DNA from: an uncultured Clostridia bacterium
Lineage (GTDB): Bacteria > Bacillota > Clostridia > Peptostreptococcales > Anaerovoracaceae
Reading direction: 5' to 3'
Assembly: GCA_934247125.1 (NCBI GenBank)
Contig: CAKQIZ010000019.1
Location: forward strand, 1-26,989
DNA: 26,989 bases
Shown piece by piece: positions 6,284 through 14,394 of the stretch. Under the pieces are notes generated by a model that was not told the origin of the DNA, did no database searches, and saw only the letters and a list, made by a program, of their open reading frames with translations. The translations under genes and the position numbers were made by a program. Every line of letters begins with the position of its first letter. Position 1 is the stretch's first letter.

Positions 6284-7930
6284 TTATTCATCGTCTTCCG
6301 GAATAGGATCGCTCTTCTTTCCTACCAGGCAGAGGATCACGCTGAGCACCAGCATTCCTGCTCCGAGCCATGTCAGTATCGATATCATCAGCTCCCAGTT
6401 GCTCATGAGCCCTGAACCATACAGATCGAGATAGTAATCGTGACCCCAGCCTCCTTCATACCATCTGAGGAACAGCGAACCGCCAAATGACAGAACTCCG
6501 AAGATGAGGAAGAACCTTGCGAATCTTATCAGGTCTCCCTTTGCGAGGCCAGTCTTAGGATTTACAGGATATAGCTGAGGATTTTCCACAGCAAGTCCTC
6601 CATATACCTTCTTGCAGATGATATACATCAGCAGAGCGAACAGGATAAGAACATATCCAAGCAGGAAGTATTCCGTTCCGTTCATCAGTATGCCTACCAG
6701 TCCGATGAACATCATCGCTATAACGATATAGTAAGGGGAGATTTTTCCCTTTACATAGTAGAGGTCGCCTCTCTTTTCCACCGGATAAAGCTTTCTCAGC
6801 TTGAGGAATGCGACAGCAAATCCAACATAGCATACGAAGAGCAGCGGTGACAGTATGATGACCAGGATCTCAAAGTCCAGATTTACCAGTATAGCGTTGA
6901 GTACTGCCAGTATCAGTATCGGCCAGACAGGTACCTTTCTTTTCTTAGTCACTGTCGACAGGAACTTAGGGCATAAGTGGTCTTTTCCCAGGATCATGAA
7001 TGATCTCGATGCAGTCGCTGTCGTAGCGTTTACGAGAGCCAGCTGTGATATCACCGCTGTGATCATGAACGCAACGCCTGCCCATTCGCCTACATGTGTA
7101 CGAAGTACGGTCGAGTAGTCGATAGTGTCGCCCCATTCTGACCAAGGTCCCACAGATACGATACCGCCAAGCGTAGGAAGTATGTAGCTCACTACCATGA
7201 CAACGATACACCATTTCATTCCCTTCGGAATGATCTTAGGGTTCTCGATCTCGCCTCCGAGATTCGCTATGGCTGTGTATCCGCAGAACATCCATACACC
7301 TATAGCGATCCCGACTCCAAGACTGGAGAATGCACCGCTCTCAACATTCATGAACGGATCGAACGGATTGTTCTCCCAGTGAGCAAGTCCAACGATACCT
7401 ACAGCAAGGAATGCTGCCAGGATGATGAACGTGAATATCGTATTGAGTACATTCACTTCCTGGATACCGATAAGGTTGACTATAGTAAATATGAGAATAA
7501 TAGCGAATTTTACGATGAGTTTTGCCATAGGACTGAGATCCACGTACATGCTGATATAGTCCGTTGCCAGTACTATGTAGGATGCACCTGTCAGATACCA
7601 TGCCACTGCCATCCAGAGTCCGAATACGAATCCCCAGAATTCACCGAATGCCATCTTCATCCATACATAAGGACCTGAGTCTACCGGCGCCAGATTCGTC
7701 AGCTCCGATACATAAAGCCCCATAGGCAGCGCCCACATAAGCGGTATGACGATCAGCAGAACGAGTGTCACTCCCGGGCCTGAAGCAGGAATGATGGACT
7801 CGATCCCGAAAGCTCCGCCGCTCACCGCGCAGAAAATGAAAAAGATTATTCCCATAAGAGAAAATTTCGTCTTTTTCAGACCAGGCACCACATCAGTCAG
7901 CACCTGACCTCCTTCATACTTAACTTTCAT
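6284..7930 (-). CDS. APC-superfamily amino acid permease
   Basis: 548 residues with about 12-14 hydrophobic membrane segments, e.g. LMGIIFFIFCAVSGGAFGIE at 25-44 and VTLVLLIVIPLMWALPMGLY next. The SGGAFGIESIIPASGPG region matches the APC-family helix 1 substrate-binding loop, followed by LAPVDSGPYVWMKMAFGEFWGFVFG, the usual helix 3 region. The family takes up amino acids or amines with protons or by exchange; the substrate here cannot be told. A charged loop (KLRKLYPVEKRGDLYYVKGK) near residue 380 and a C-terminal acidic tail are cytoplasmic. The ATG at 7928-7930 follows GGGAGGAATC. A single-gene unit with its own promoter (8030-8038) and hairpin (6249-6273), lodged between yicC and gmk, genes that are commonly adjacent. 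Confidence 0.92.
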   Translation of the reverse strand: MKVKYEGGQVLTDVVPGLKKTKFSLMGIIFFIFCAVSGGAFGIESIIPASGPGVTLVLLIVIPLMWALPMGLYVSELTNLAPVDSGPYVWMKMAFGEFWGFVFGLWMAVAWYLTGASYIVLATDYISMYVDLSPMAKLIVKFAIILIFTIVNLIGIQEVNVLNTIFTFIILAAFLAVGIVGLAHWENNPFDPFMNVESGAFSSLGVGIAIGVWMFCGYTAIANLGGEIENPKIIPKGMKWCIVVMVVSYILPTLGGIVSVGPWSEWGDTIDYSTVLRTHVGEWAGVAFMITAVISQLALVNATTATASRSFMILGKDHLCPKFLSTVTKKRKVPVWPILILAVLNAILVNLDFEILVIILSPLLFVCYVGFAVAFLKLRKLYPVEKRGDLYYVKGKISPYYIVIAMMFIGLVGILMNGTEYFLLGYVLILFALLMYIICKKVYGGLAVENPQLYPVNPKTGLAKGDLIRFARFFLIFGVLSFGGSLFLRWYEGGWGHDYYLDLYGSGLMSNWELMISILTWLGAGMLVLSVILCLVGKKSDPIPEDDE

Positions 7931-8029
7931 AATGATTCCTCCCTAAAAAAACATTAGCTTGATGCTCTTACCCCGTTACCCGTTAAAGCCATATGCCGCT
8001 TTAGTACACGCCACCATGACTTTCAGATA

Positions 8030-8038
8030 ATTATACCA
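8030..8038 (-). promoter_or_regulatory. Extended -10 promoter of the permease gene
   Basis: TGG immediately precedes TATAAT (8030-8035) on the minus strand, an extended -10 element; the -35 position 17 bp further up is weak. The leader is about 90 nt and holds a small AAAGC/GCTTT stem-loop. I recognise no riboswitch class in it. Confidence 0.6.
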
Positions 8039-8188
8039 TTTTCAGATTTTTAGGGACATAATATTGTTGCCCTGATTTTCGCATTCATCGGAACGAACTC
8101 GCGCATTTTTTCAGAAAATTGCGTATGCGGCTCCGCTTCAGACAATAAATACAGCAACTAAATCGTATCATGCATTTTGATGCTGTCA

Positions 8189-9073
8189 CTATTCTATATT
8201 CTGCACCTGTTCTCTTATTTTTTCGATCTCACTCTTCGTTTCCAGCATGAGCGATGTGATCTGCATATCATTTGATTTCGATCCTATCGTGTTCGCTTCC
8301 CTGTTCATTTCCTGTACGAGGAAGTCCAGCTTCTTTCCGACAGGACTCGTTTCCGACGTAAGTATCTTCCTGAGCTGTATCATGTGGCTGTCAAGTCTTA
8401 CGAGTTCTTCTGTGATATTCGATTTATCTGCAAAGACTGCAGCTTCCATCAGTATCCTGTCTTCGGGCACGTCCACAGCACCGTCTGTGAGCTCTTTTAT
8501 CCTGTTGTACAGCTTCTCCGTATAATCTTTTACTACGAGAGGCGCACGCACTTCTATATTCCTCACTATATCTCTTATCAGCTCACCGCGCATCAGCAGA
8601 TCTTCCTTGAGTTTTTCGCCCTCGACAGCACGCATCGCATCCAGGCTTTCCACAGCAGCAGATACAGCCTCGACCATCGCCTTTATCACTTCTTCCTCAT
8701 CGTCCACCTCCGGTATCGCTTTCACGACATCCGGCATAGATGCGATCAGTTTTATATCGACATCTCCGTAGAGCTCATATGTGTTTTTCAGTTCATTGAG
8801 ATTGTCTATGTACTGCTTTGCGATCAGCGTATTGAGTTTTACAGTCATATCGTCTTCGGTCAGGTTTTCCACCATGATCGAGATCTCCGTTTTACCGCGC
8901 TTTATCTTCTGCTTTGCTGCAGATCTTATTTTTTCTTCTGCAAAGGAGTAGCGTTTAGGCATTTTGACGTTTATGTCAGAATACCTGTGATTCACAGTCT
9001 TGATCTCTGCGATTATGCTTCTCTTTCCATCTGAATATTCACCACGTCCGAACCCTGTCATACTTTTTATCAT
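8189..9073 (-). CDS. yicC: YicC/YloC-family endoribonuclease
   Basis: 294 residues from the ATG at 9071-9073, chosen because the protein then opens MIKSMTGFGRGEYSDGKRS, the classic YicC N-terminus; a longer frame adds 37 unrelated residues. Other family blocks are EIKTVNHRYSDINVKMPKRY (about 21-40) and the C-terminal GKKLDFLVQEMNREANTIGSKSND (about 245-268), followed by TKSEIEKIREQVQNIE. Members are metal-dependent single-strand endoribonucleases involved in mRNA and small RNA decay. AGGAACGGGG precedes the start. It is divergent from rqcH, with 74 bp between start codons. The gene normally leads yicC-remA-gmk-rpoZ in Firmicutes; here a permease interrupts that order. Confidence 0.95.
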   Translation of the reverse strand: MIKSMTGFGRGEYSDGKRSIIAEIKTVNHRYSDINVKMPKRYSFAEEKIRSAAKQKIKRGKTEISIMVENLTEDDMTVKLNTLIAKQYIDNLNELKNTYELYGDVDIKLIASMPDVVKAIPEVDDEEEVIKAMVEAVSAAVESLDAMRAVEGEKLKEDLLMRGELIRDIVRNIEVRAPLVVKDYTEKLYNRIKELTDGAVDVPEDRILMEAAVFADKSNITEELVRLDSHMIQLRKILTSETSPVGKKLDFLVQEMNREANTIGSKSNDMQITSLMLETKSEIEKIREQVQNIE

Positions 9074-9147
9074 TTTTTGCCCCGTTCCTTTTCTATCTAT
9101 GATATTATTATCCAGTATAACATGAAATCCATAAGGAGGAAACAAAT

Positions 9148-10839
9148 ATGTCCTTTGACGGCATCGTAACATATGCAGCTGCAAAAGAATTCCGAGACAG
9201 GCTCTCCATGGGCAAAATAGAAAAAATATACCAGCCCCAGCCTGAGCAGCTTTTATTCATAATACATACGAAACAGGGAAAGCAGCGGCTTTTCATATCT
9301 TCAGCAGGCAATCATTCCGCCGCGTATCTGGTGGACAAGACCCCCGAAAATCCCGTGAACCCGCCTGTTTTCTGTATGGTGCTCAGGAAGCATCTGAGCG
9401 CCGCCAGGATAACTGATATCCTGCAGTACCAGAACGACCGCATAATAGAAATACTGATGGAAACAATCAATGAGCTCGGATTTTCCGTCAACAAGAAACT
9501 GATAATAGAGATAATGGGCAAGCACAGTAATATACTGCTCATCGATATGGCGAGCGGCAAGATAATAGACAGCATCAAGCATGTGTCGATAGACGTCAAC
9601 AGAGCCAGACAGGTGCTGCCGGGCAAGCTCTACCAGTATCCGCCGTCTCAGGAAAAGAAACCGTTTCTCGATATCACAGAGTCCGACATGGAACGTCTCA
9701 CAGCCGGGCAGTCACAGCCGGAGCGAAGCGTGCTTTCCGGGATACAGGGCCTCTCTCCTGCGCTCGCTGAAACGATAGCAGCCTCAGGCGACTCTCATTC
9801 ATGCTACACGAAACTGCGTGAAATAATAGATTCGATAGACAGCGGCAAGGCGTCACCTGTCGTATACACAGACGACAGCGGCAAGCCTGTGGATTTTCAT
9901 ATAACATCACTCTCCGCATTCGAGGGTCGGTGCAAAAGGCTGGACTTCGATACGCTCAGTGAAGCCGCAGCCTACTTTTTCAGCCACAGAGAAACATCAA
10001 ACACGATAAAACAGCGCTCAAACGATCTGCTTCGTGTGATAAAAACTCATCTCGACAAGCTCAGGCTCAAGACCCAGCGCCTTAACGAGGATCTGTACAA
10101 AGCCGAAAACTCGGAAAAATACAGACTTTACGGTGAACTTCTCATGGCAAACCTGCATGTCCCCGGGCCGGGAGACAGATCAGTCGAAGTCATCAGCTAC
10201 TACGACGGGAACCCCGTCACGATACCGCTCGACCCTAAATATTCGCCCGCCAAGAACGCACAGAATTTTTACAAGAAATACGGCAAATCAAAAACTGCTG
10301 TAAAGGAAAAGAAAATACAGCTCGAAGAAGTATCACGCGAGATCGAATATCTTGAATCTGTCGCATCGTATCTCGAACGCACCAGGACTATAGAAGAGAT
10401 CGACCTTCTCAAACAGGAGCTCATAGATTCCGGTTTCATCCGCCACAAGAAGACCAGACGTGAACAATTCGGAAAAAGCAGGCCAAAGCCGTACAGCTAC
10501 ACGATATCTTCCGGAAAAACAGTTCTCGTCGGACGCAACAACAAGGAGAACGACTGGCTGACAACAAAAAAAGCCGCATCATCCGATATGTGGTTCCACA
10601 CAAAGGATATCCCCGGCTCGCACACTGTACTGCTTCTCAACGGCACAGAAGCTTCAGAAGACGACCTTTTCGAAACAGCCGCTATCGCTGCTTTTCACAG
10701 CAAAGGCTCTGATTCGGAAAACGTTCCGGTCGACTATACTCGTGTAAAATATGTGAAAAAGCCGGGTGGAGCGAAACCCGGAATGGTGATATTCACGCAC
10801 AACCGTACGCTTTATGTCAATCCCGGACTGCCGGAATAA
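9148..10839 (+). CDS. rqcH: NFACT-family ribosome quality-control protein RqcH (Rqc2 homologue)
   Basis: 563 residues, full length. RqcH binds the 50S subunit carrying a stalled nascent chain and tRNA-Ala, and adds C-terminal alanine tails that mark the chain for degradation. The NFACT-N domain (1 to about 200) starts MSFDGIVTYAAAKEF and carries the Asp-Arg pair at residues 97-98 (QNDR) that is required in Bacillus subtilis RqcH at the same numbering. A helical/coiled-coil middle (about 280-430; KTHLDKLRLKTQRLNEDLYKAE) follows, then the NFACT-R domain with WFHTKDIPGSHTVL at 482-495. AAGGAGG lies 8 nt before the ATG. Older names fbpA or YloA are adhesin annotations of the same family. Monocistronic, with a hairpin after its stop. 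Confidence 0.96.
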   Translation: MSFDGIVTYAAAKEFRDRLSMGKIEKIYQPQPEQLLFIIHTKQGKQRLFISSAGNHSAAYLVDKTPENPVNPPVFCMVLRKHLSAARITDILQYQNDRIIEILMETINELGFSVNKKLIIEIMGKHSNILLIDMASGKIIDSIKHVSIDVNRARQVLPGKLYQYPPSQEKKPFLDITESDMERLTAGQSQPERSVLSGIQGLSPALAETIAASGDSHSCYTKLREIIDSIDSGKASPVVYTDDSGKPVDFHITSLSAFEGRCKRLDFDTLSEAAAYFFSHRETSNTIKQRSNDLLRVIKTHLDKLRLKTQRLNEDLYKAENSEKYRLYGELLMANLHVPGPGDRSVEVISYYDGNPVTIPLDPKYSPAKNAQNFYKKYGKSKTAVKEKKIQLEEVSREIEYLESVASYLERTRTIEEIDLLKQELIDSGFIRHKKTRREQFGKSRPKPYSYTISSGKTVLVGRNNKENDWLTTKKAASSDMWFHTKDIPGSHTVLLLNGTEASEDDLFETAAIAAFHSKGSDSENVPVDYTRVKYVKKPGGAKPGMVIFTHNRTLYVNPGLPE

Positions 10840-10907
10840 TATCAGCCGGCAGCTGCGTCATGCTTGACCTTTCCCACAGACTGACGGCATGCCCGTCATA
10901 CCTGCAA

Positions 10908-10953
10908 AAAGGCTGCATCACGATACCTTCAGCGTATCCCTGATGCAGCCTTT
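10908..10953 (-). terminator. Terminator between convergent genes
   Basis: AAAGGCTGCATCA (10908-10920) and its exact complement (10941-10953) enclose a second short GATAC/GTATC stem. On the minus strand a T run follows, so it should stop transcription from the hydrolase gene; on the plus strand the T run is weak but it may also end rqcH. The 68 bp from the rqcH stop to it show no gene. Confidence 0.85.
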
Positions 10954-11033
10954 ACTATTTATCCGGTTTCATGTGTTTTACCGATCCCGATCACTTTTAC
11001 TCGTCCATGCGCACTGCACGGATCCACGGCTCA

Positions 11034-11891
11034 TCACAGTTCCTGCGCCCATCTGACCATCTTGGCTATCACTTCATCCCCCATGCTGGTCTCATTGCCG
11101 TTATGGATCTCATGGAACAGTCCTTCCCATTCGATGTATTCCAGGTCATCGCCCTGAGCCTGAAGCCTCTCCGCAATACGCCTGCTGCCGTTCACATCAC
11201 ATATCCTGTCTTCACTGCCGTGCATGAGCAGCGTCGGTATGTTCGCGGCACACCGGTCATCTTCTGCAGTACCGTCCTCAAATCCGATCCCTTTGTCAAA
11301 TCCGTCGACTGCACACAGCGCGGATATACGGTTGTGCACCATCGGATTGTCCTTGAAAGGCTTCACTTTTTCAGGGTTTCCCAGATTTGCTTCGTTGATA
11401 TCGGAACCTATCGTAAATGAAGGCGCGATCCTGGAAAGCAGTTTGACCGCTTTGTAAAGCAGCGGTGGTACCGGCCGAACCAGTCTGACCCAGGGCGCGG
11501 ATATGATATACCCTGCCGGATGATCGTTCATCTCGCCTCTGGCTCTGTAATCGAGCACTATGTTGCCGCCCATGCTGTGACCGTAAAGAATGATCGGCTT
11601 TCCCGGATACTTTTCTTCAGCGTATCTCAAAAGCTCGCTCACATCATCCAGCACACTGTTTCTTGGCGCGCAGTCACCTCTTTTGCCAAGCGACTCGCCG
11701 TGACCTCTCAGATCCAGCGCACAGGCTGCCATATTTTTCTTGCGAAAAACTTCCGCCACCCGGTCGAACCTTCCGCCGTATTCTCCTATTCCATGGACTA
11801 TGCATATGACCTTTTCCGGATCTTCAAGGTGCCATGAGTACCCTCTGATGATCCCTTCTTCAAGGTTTCTTAAAACAAATTTGTCATACAT
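11034..11891 (-). CDS. Alpha/beta hydrolase, lysophospholipase/monoacylglycerol lipase-like
   Basis: 285 residues from the ATG at 11889-11891, chosen for the GAAGGAG site; a longer frame to 11939 lacks support. Sequence landmarks are the oxyanion region VHGIGEYGGRFD (about 33-44), LDLRGHGES (about 59-67), the nucleophile elbow GHSMGG with Ser near 106, Asp in HGSEDRICD (about 228) and His in LFHEIHNG (about 260). That is the serine-aminopeptidase S33/monoacylglycerol lipase arrangement, and members hydrolyse monoacylglycerols or lysophospholipids; the substrate is not decided by sequence. No signal peptide, so it should act in the cytoplasm. Monocistronic, with its terminator at 10908-10953, and divergent from a small Cys-rich gene. 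Confidence 0.92.
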   Translation of the reverse strand: MYDKFVLRNLEEGIIRGYSWHLEDPEKVICIVHGIGEYGGRFDRVAEVFRKKNMAACALDLRGHGESLGKRGDCAPRNSVLDDVSELLRYAEEKYPGKPIILYGHSMGGNIVLDYRARGEMNDHPAGYIISAPWVRLVRPVPPLLYKAVKLLSRIAPSFTIGSDINEANLGNPEKVKPFKDNPMVHNRISALCAVDGFDKGIGFEDGTAEDDRCAANIPTLLMHGSEDRICDVNGSRRIAERLQAQGDDLEYIEWEGLFHEIHNGNETSMGDEVIAKMVRWAQEL

Positions 11892-12019
11892 GATCAAAAC
11901 GCTCCTTCTATGCGATCTTAAAACATCAGATGACAGCATACATCACTATCCGGATCATCAGGCAGCGACCCGCCGTGCCCGGAACATTACATCAAACCGC
12001 GTGTATATTACATTCATAT

Positions 12020-12032
12020 CAAGTTATACTTG
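12020..12032. promoter_or_regulatory. Operator-like palindrome overlapping a TATACT box
   Basis: CAAGT and ACTTG are exact complements around TAT, and the site covers a plus-strand TATACT about 100 bp before the small Cys-rich gene. A second dyad, AGTTT/AAACT, lies at 12045-12058. Both could be operators for that gene. The rest of 11892-12132 shows no gene. Confidence 0.35.
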
Positions 12033-12069
12033 CTTTTCAGGTGCAGTTTAAATAAACTCTATATACAGC

Positions 12070-12118
12070 TCCGGCAAGAGGAAACGACGAAGTCACGCAA
12101 GGTTCCACTCTCTTAAGA
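12070..12118 (+). promoter_or_regulatory. Structured leader of the small Cys-rich gene
   Basis: AAGAG with GGAA pairs with TTCC and CTCTCTT across a short GAC-GAA-GTC hairpin. The central bases GGCAA, CGAAG and ACGCAA recall the first half of a cyclic di-GMP-I riboswitch aptamer, but the second helical arm is missing, so this is not called as a riboswitch. Confidence 0.3.
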
Positions 12119-12132
12119 AAGGAGGACGCACT

Positions 12133-12270
12133 ATGAAAAAGTCTTGTACATTATGCGGCTGTATTTACGGCGATATGCTGACATTCAAAACCGGCCACGT
12201 ATGCGAAGACTGTCTTCAGCAGCTGAAATCTGATTTTCAGGTTGACAGTCAGGTGCGAGCCAGGGACTAA
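12133..12270 (+). CDS. Small four-cysteine putative zinc-binding protein
   Basis: 45 residues, ATG at 12133-12135 with a very strong AAGAAAGGAGG site 7 nt upstream, TAA at 12268-12270. It begins MKKSCTLCGCIYGDMLTF and contains two Cys-x2-Cys knuckles, C5/C8 and C24/C27 (GHVCEDC), plus C10. The spacing, with 15 residues between knuckles, fits a treble-clef or zinc-ribbon module. Possible relatives are small Gin-like sigma factor inhibitors or DUF4428-like zinc ribbons; I cannot choose. It is too short for ordinary ORF calling. Convergent with the flavin reductase gene (14 bp between the stops) and preceded by an unusually structured leader. The strong ribosome site and two knuckles make it a real gene. 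Confidence 0.78.
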   Translation: MKKSCTLCGCIYGDMLTFKTGHVCEDCLQQLKSDFQVDSQVRARD

Positions 12271-12284
12271 TCAGGTACCGGACC

Positions 12285-12911
12285 TCATCTTCTTCGTCGC
12301 TTCCTGCCGGAGCTTCTACATTTTTCCGCTTCTATACGCTTTCGCGTCTTTGGCTTCATCACCGAATATCCGAAACGTCCGATCTCTTTTTTCTGAAGTG
12401 CAAAGTAATGCCCGTGGTTGTAAGCCACCAGTCCTGCTTCGTCAAGACACAGTCTTCCGTTTTCATCCATAAGACCGTCGTCCACCGAAACACTTACTAT
12501 TTCCGCAATGAACATATCGTGCGTCGGATATTCCTTCATCTCCATCACTCTGCACTCGATATTCACCGGCGATTCTTCTATCGACGGACAGCTGACTTCT
12601 TTGCTCTCCGCAGCAGTCAGCTTCATCTCCTTGAATTTATCCACATCTCGACCGGATCTGACTCCGCAGTAATCCGCTGCAAAAGCCAGCTTTTCCGTAG
12701 TCAGGTTTATCACGAATTCGCCCGTTCTTTCTATTATATCGTGTGAATACCTGGATTTTCTCACCGACACATACGTTATCGGCGGATCCGAGTTTATGAT
12801 CCCGGTCCACGCTATCGTGATTATATTACTCACCGTATCGTCACCGCATGATACCATCACAGCCGGCACAGGGTTGAGCATGGTGCCCGGTTTGAATACT
12901 GTCTTTGACAT
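12285..12911 (-). CDS. Flavin reductase-like (FMN-binding split barrel) protein
   Basis: 208 residues from the ATG at 12909-12911, with AAAAGGAG 6 nt before it. The N-terminus PVPAVMVSCGDD...SNIITIAWTGIINSDPPITYVSVRKSRYSHDII (about 14-60) is the family pattern: a nucleotide-binding barrel with the conserved T/S-W-x-G-I-x-x-x-x-P-P motif, followed by GEFVINLTTEKLA and VDKFKEMKLTA. Related proteins reduce or bind FMN, and some are single-component flavoredoxin-like electron carriers of anaerobes. The C-terminus ends in a basic tail (SSGRKRRRR) that is not part of the barrel. The gene follows rluD by 29 bp on the same strand and may be co-transcribed at the end of the long cell-division/SRP string. 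Confidence 0.88.
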   Translation of the reverse strand: MSKTVFKPGTMLNPVPAVMVSCGDDTVSNIITIAWTGIINSDPPITYVSVRKSRYSHDIIERTGEFVINLTTEKLAFAADYCGVRSGRDVDKFKEMKLTAAESKEVSCPSIEESPVNIECRVMEMKEYPTHDMFIAEIVSVSVDDGLMDENGRLCLDEAGLVAYNHGHYFALQKKEIGRFGYSVMKPKTRKRIEAEKCRSSGRKRRRR

Positions 12912-12940
12912 TTTTATCTCCTTTTCACATATACAGGCTG

Positions 12941-13894
12941 TCATTTTCTCAGCTTTGCCAGTACATCTTCAAAATCCTGAGGAAGGGGACTGCTGAACTC
13001 CATGTATCCGCCTGTTGCAGGATGCACGAATCCGAGAACTCCGGCATGCAGCATCTGGCGCTTTGCACCGTACCTGTTCTTTGCCGGGCCGTAAAGCGTA
13101 TCTCCGAGCAACGGGTGTCTGATATATGCCATATGCACTCTGATCTGGTGAGTCCTTCCGGTCTCGAGCACCGCTTCCACCAGTGTAAATCCGCCGAATC
13201 TCTCAAGCACACGGTAATGTGTCACTGCATTTTTCGAATTCGTGTATACTACCGCATTTCTAAGTCTGTTTCCCGGATCGCGCCCTATCGGTTTGTCTAC
13301 AGTACCCTCATCTTCCTTTATATTGCTGTACACTATCGCTTTGTACCTTCTCGTTATCGAATGTTCTGCAAGCTGAGCGGACAGCGCATTGTGAGCTCTG
13401 TCAGTCTTTGCGACCATCAGAAGACCACTCGTATCTTTGTCTATCCTGTGGACGATACCCGGACGGATAACTCCGTTTATCGATGAAAGTGCATCGCCGC
13501 AGTGATACATCAGCGCGTTCACCAGCGTTCCCGAATGATTTCCCGGAGCCGGGTGCACCACCATACCTGCGGGTTTGTCCACAACAAGCAGCTCATCATC
13601 TTCATACACTATATCGAGCGGTATGTTTTCAGCTTCGACTTCAAGCCGTTCCGGCTGAGGTATCGTTATTTCCACGATGTCGCCTGCGGCAGCCTTGCGC
13701 TTCTTTTCACTGCATATATCACCGCCGACAGCGATACTTCCGTTTTCGAACAGCTTCTGTATAAAGCTTCGCGAATACTCGGGCATCATTCCTGCCAGTA
13801 CTGTATCGAGACGCTTTCCGCTCATTTCTTCAGCGACCGTGACCTCTACCTTCTGAGATTCGTCTTTCAGATTTTCATTTTCTATGATGCTCAT
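12941..13894 (-). CDS. rluD: RluA-family 23S rRNA pseudouridine synthase, RluD-like
   Basis: 317 residues. An N-terminal S4 RNA-binding domain (GKRLDTVLAGMMPEYSRSFIQKLFENGSIAV, about 26-56) precedes the RluA catalytic domain. The catalytic Asp is in HRIDKDTSGLL (Asp about 152), and LETGRTHQIRVHMAYIRHPLLGDTLYG is near 240-270. This combination is the RluD/YlyB type, which isomerises uridines in 23S rRNA, although the target nucleotide cannot be proved. Its ATG overlaps the lspA stop as ATGA (4 bp), and lspA-rluD is a classic Firmicutes pair. A short acidic leader (MSIIENENLKDESQKVE) precedes the S4 domain. The flavin reductase gene follows. Confidence 0.95.
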   Translation of the reverse strand: MSIIENENLKDESQKVEVTVAEEMSGKRLDTVLAGMMPEYSRSFIQKLFENGSIAVGGDICSEKKRKAAAGDIVEITIPQPERLEVEAENIPLDIVYEDDELLVVDKPAGMVVHPAPGNHSGTLVNALMYHCGDALSSINGVIRPGIVHRIDKDTSGLLMVAKTDRAHNALSAQLAEHSITRRYKAIVYSNIKEDEGTVDKPIGRDPGNRLRNAVVYTNSKNAVTHYRVLERFGGFTLVEAVLETGRTHQIRVHMAYIRHPLLGDTLYGPAKNRYGAKRQMLHAGVLGFVHPATGGYMEFSSPLPQDFEDVLAKLRK

Positions 13895-14358
13895 TTCTCA
13901 GCCCTCTTTCCTTCCAGAAAAATGACATCCAGAAGCAGCAGTCCGCATCCCGCGCATATGAATATATCCGCCACATTGAACACCGGAAAATCGATCACCG
14001 GTATGAACCTGCAGTCGAACATATCGACTACATATCCGCGTGCGATCCTGTCTATCAGATTTCCTATGCCTCCGCCGCATATGAATGCAACTGAAGTGAG
14101 CGTCACACTGCTCCATTTCCCCCGCTTTATCCATATCGCGGCAAGCCCTGCAGCCAGTACGACAGCAGGAACAGCCACCAGTATGATCCACTGCTGCTCC
14201 CACATGCTGAAAGCCGCCCCACGGTTCTGGACATATGTGAGATGGAACACATTTTCTATAAGAGGTATAGTCTGCCCCGTATACATCCCGTTCAGCACCG
14301 CATATTTAACGATCTGATCCAGTACGATTATTCCTGCAGCGATAAAATAATAAACCAT
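13891..14358 (-). CDS. lspA: Lipoprotein signal peptidase (signal peptidase II)
   Basis: 155 residues from the ATG at 14356-14358. This start gives the usual LspA beginning MVYYFIAAGIIVLDQIVKY and total length; the ATG at 14415 would add 19 odd residues and has no ribosome site. Four membrane segments are visible. The aspartyl protease dyad lies in GYVVDMF (Asp 112) and FNVADIF (Asp 131), with GNLIDRI before them. It cleaves prolipoprotein signal peptides after lipid attachment. The only good ribosome site, AAAGGAGGA at 14386-14394, lies about 28 nt from the start, but a GGGGCG/CGCCCC hairpin (14370-14385) sits between and would bring them about 12 nt apart. The gene overlaps rluD by 4 bp and follows divIVA. 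Confidence 0.93.
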   Translation of the reverse strand: MVYYFIAAGIIVLDQIVKYAVLNGMYTGQTIPLIENVFHLTYVQNRGAAFSMWEQQWIILVAVPAVVLAAGLAAIWIKRGKWSSVTLTSVAFICGGGIGNLIDRIARGYVVDMFDCRFIPVIDFPVFNVADIFICAGCGLLLLDVIFLEGKRAEK

Positions 14359-14369
14359 ATACAGAAAAC

Positions 14370-14394
14370 GGGGCGTTACCGCCCCTCCTCCTTT
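14370..14394 (-). promoter_or_regulatory. Shine-Dalgarno separated from the lspA start by a hairpin
   Basis: AAAGGAGGA (14386-14394) is followed directly by GGGGCG-GTAA-CGCCCC (14370-14385, 6-bp GC stem with a GTAA tetraloop) and 11 nt later by the lspA ATG. Folding shortens the effective distance from 28 to about 12 nt. It overlaps the end of divIVA. Confidence 0.7.

Noticed and set aside
6555..6833. Overlapping minus-strand frames in the permease gene (also 6966-7214 and 7341-7601)
   Set aside because: They are alternate-frame shadows of the APC permease, rich in Cys, Arg and His with no ribosome sites.
7931..8029. Riboswitch in the leader of the APC permease
   Set aside because: The about 90-nt leader has a small stem but no known aptamer core that I recognise.
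8384..9034. 216-codon plus-strand frame opposite yicC
   Set aside because: Antisense to the complete yicC gene; composition (many His, Tyr, Phe) is typical of shadow translation.
9074..9147. Promoters between yicC and rqcH
   Set aside because: A TTGCCC-N17-TGATAT pair on the plus strand and a TATACT on the minus strand exist, but neither is near enough to consensus to list.
12070..12118. Cyclic di-GMP-I riboswitch upstream of the small Cys-rich gene
   Set aside because: Some core bases match, but the second arm and the proper stem lengths are missing, so it is listed only as a structured leader.
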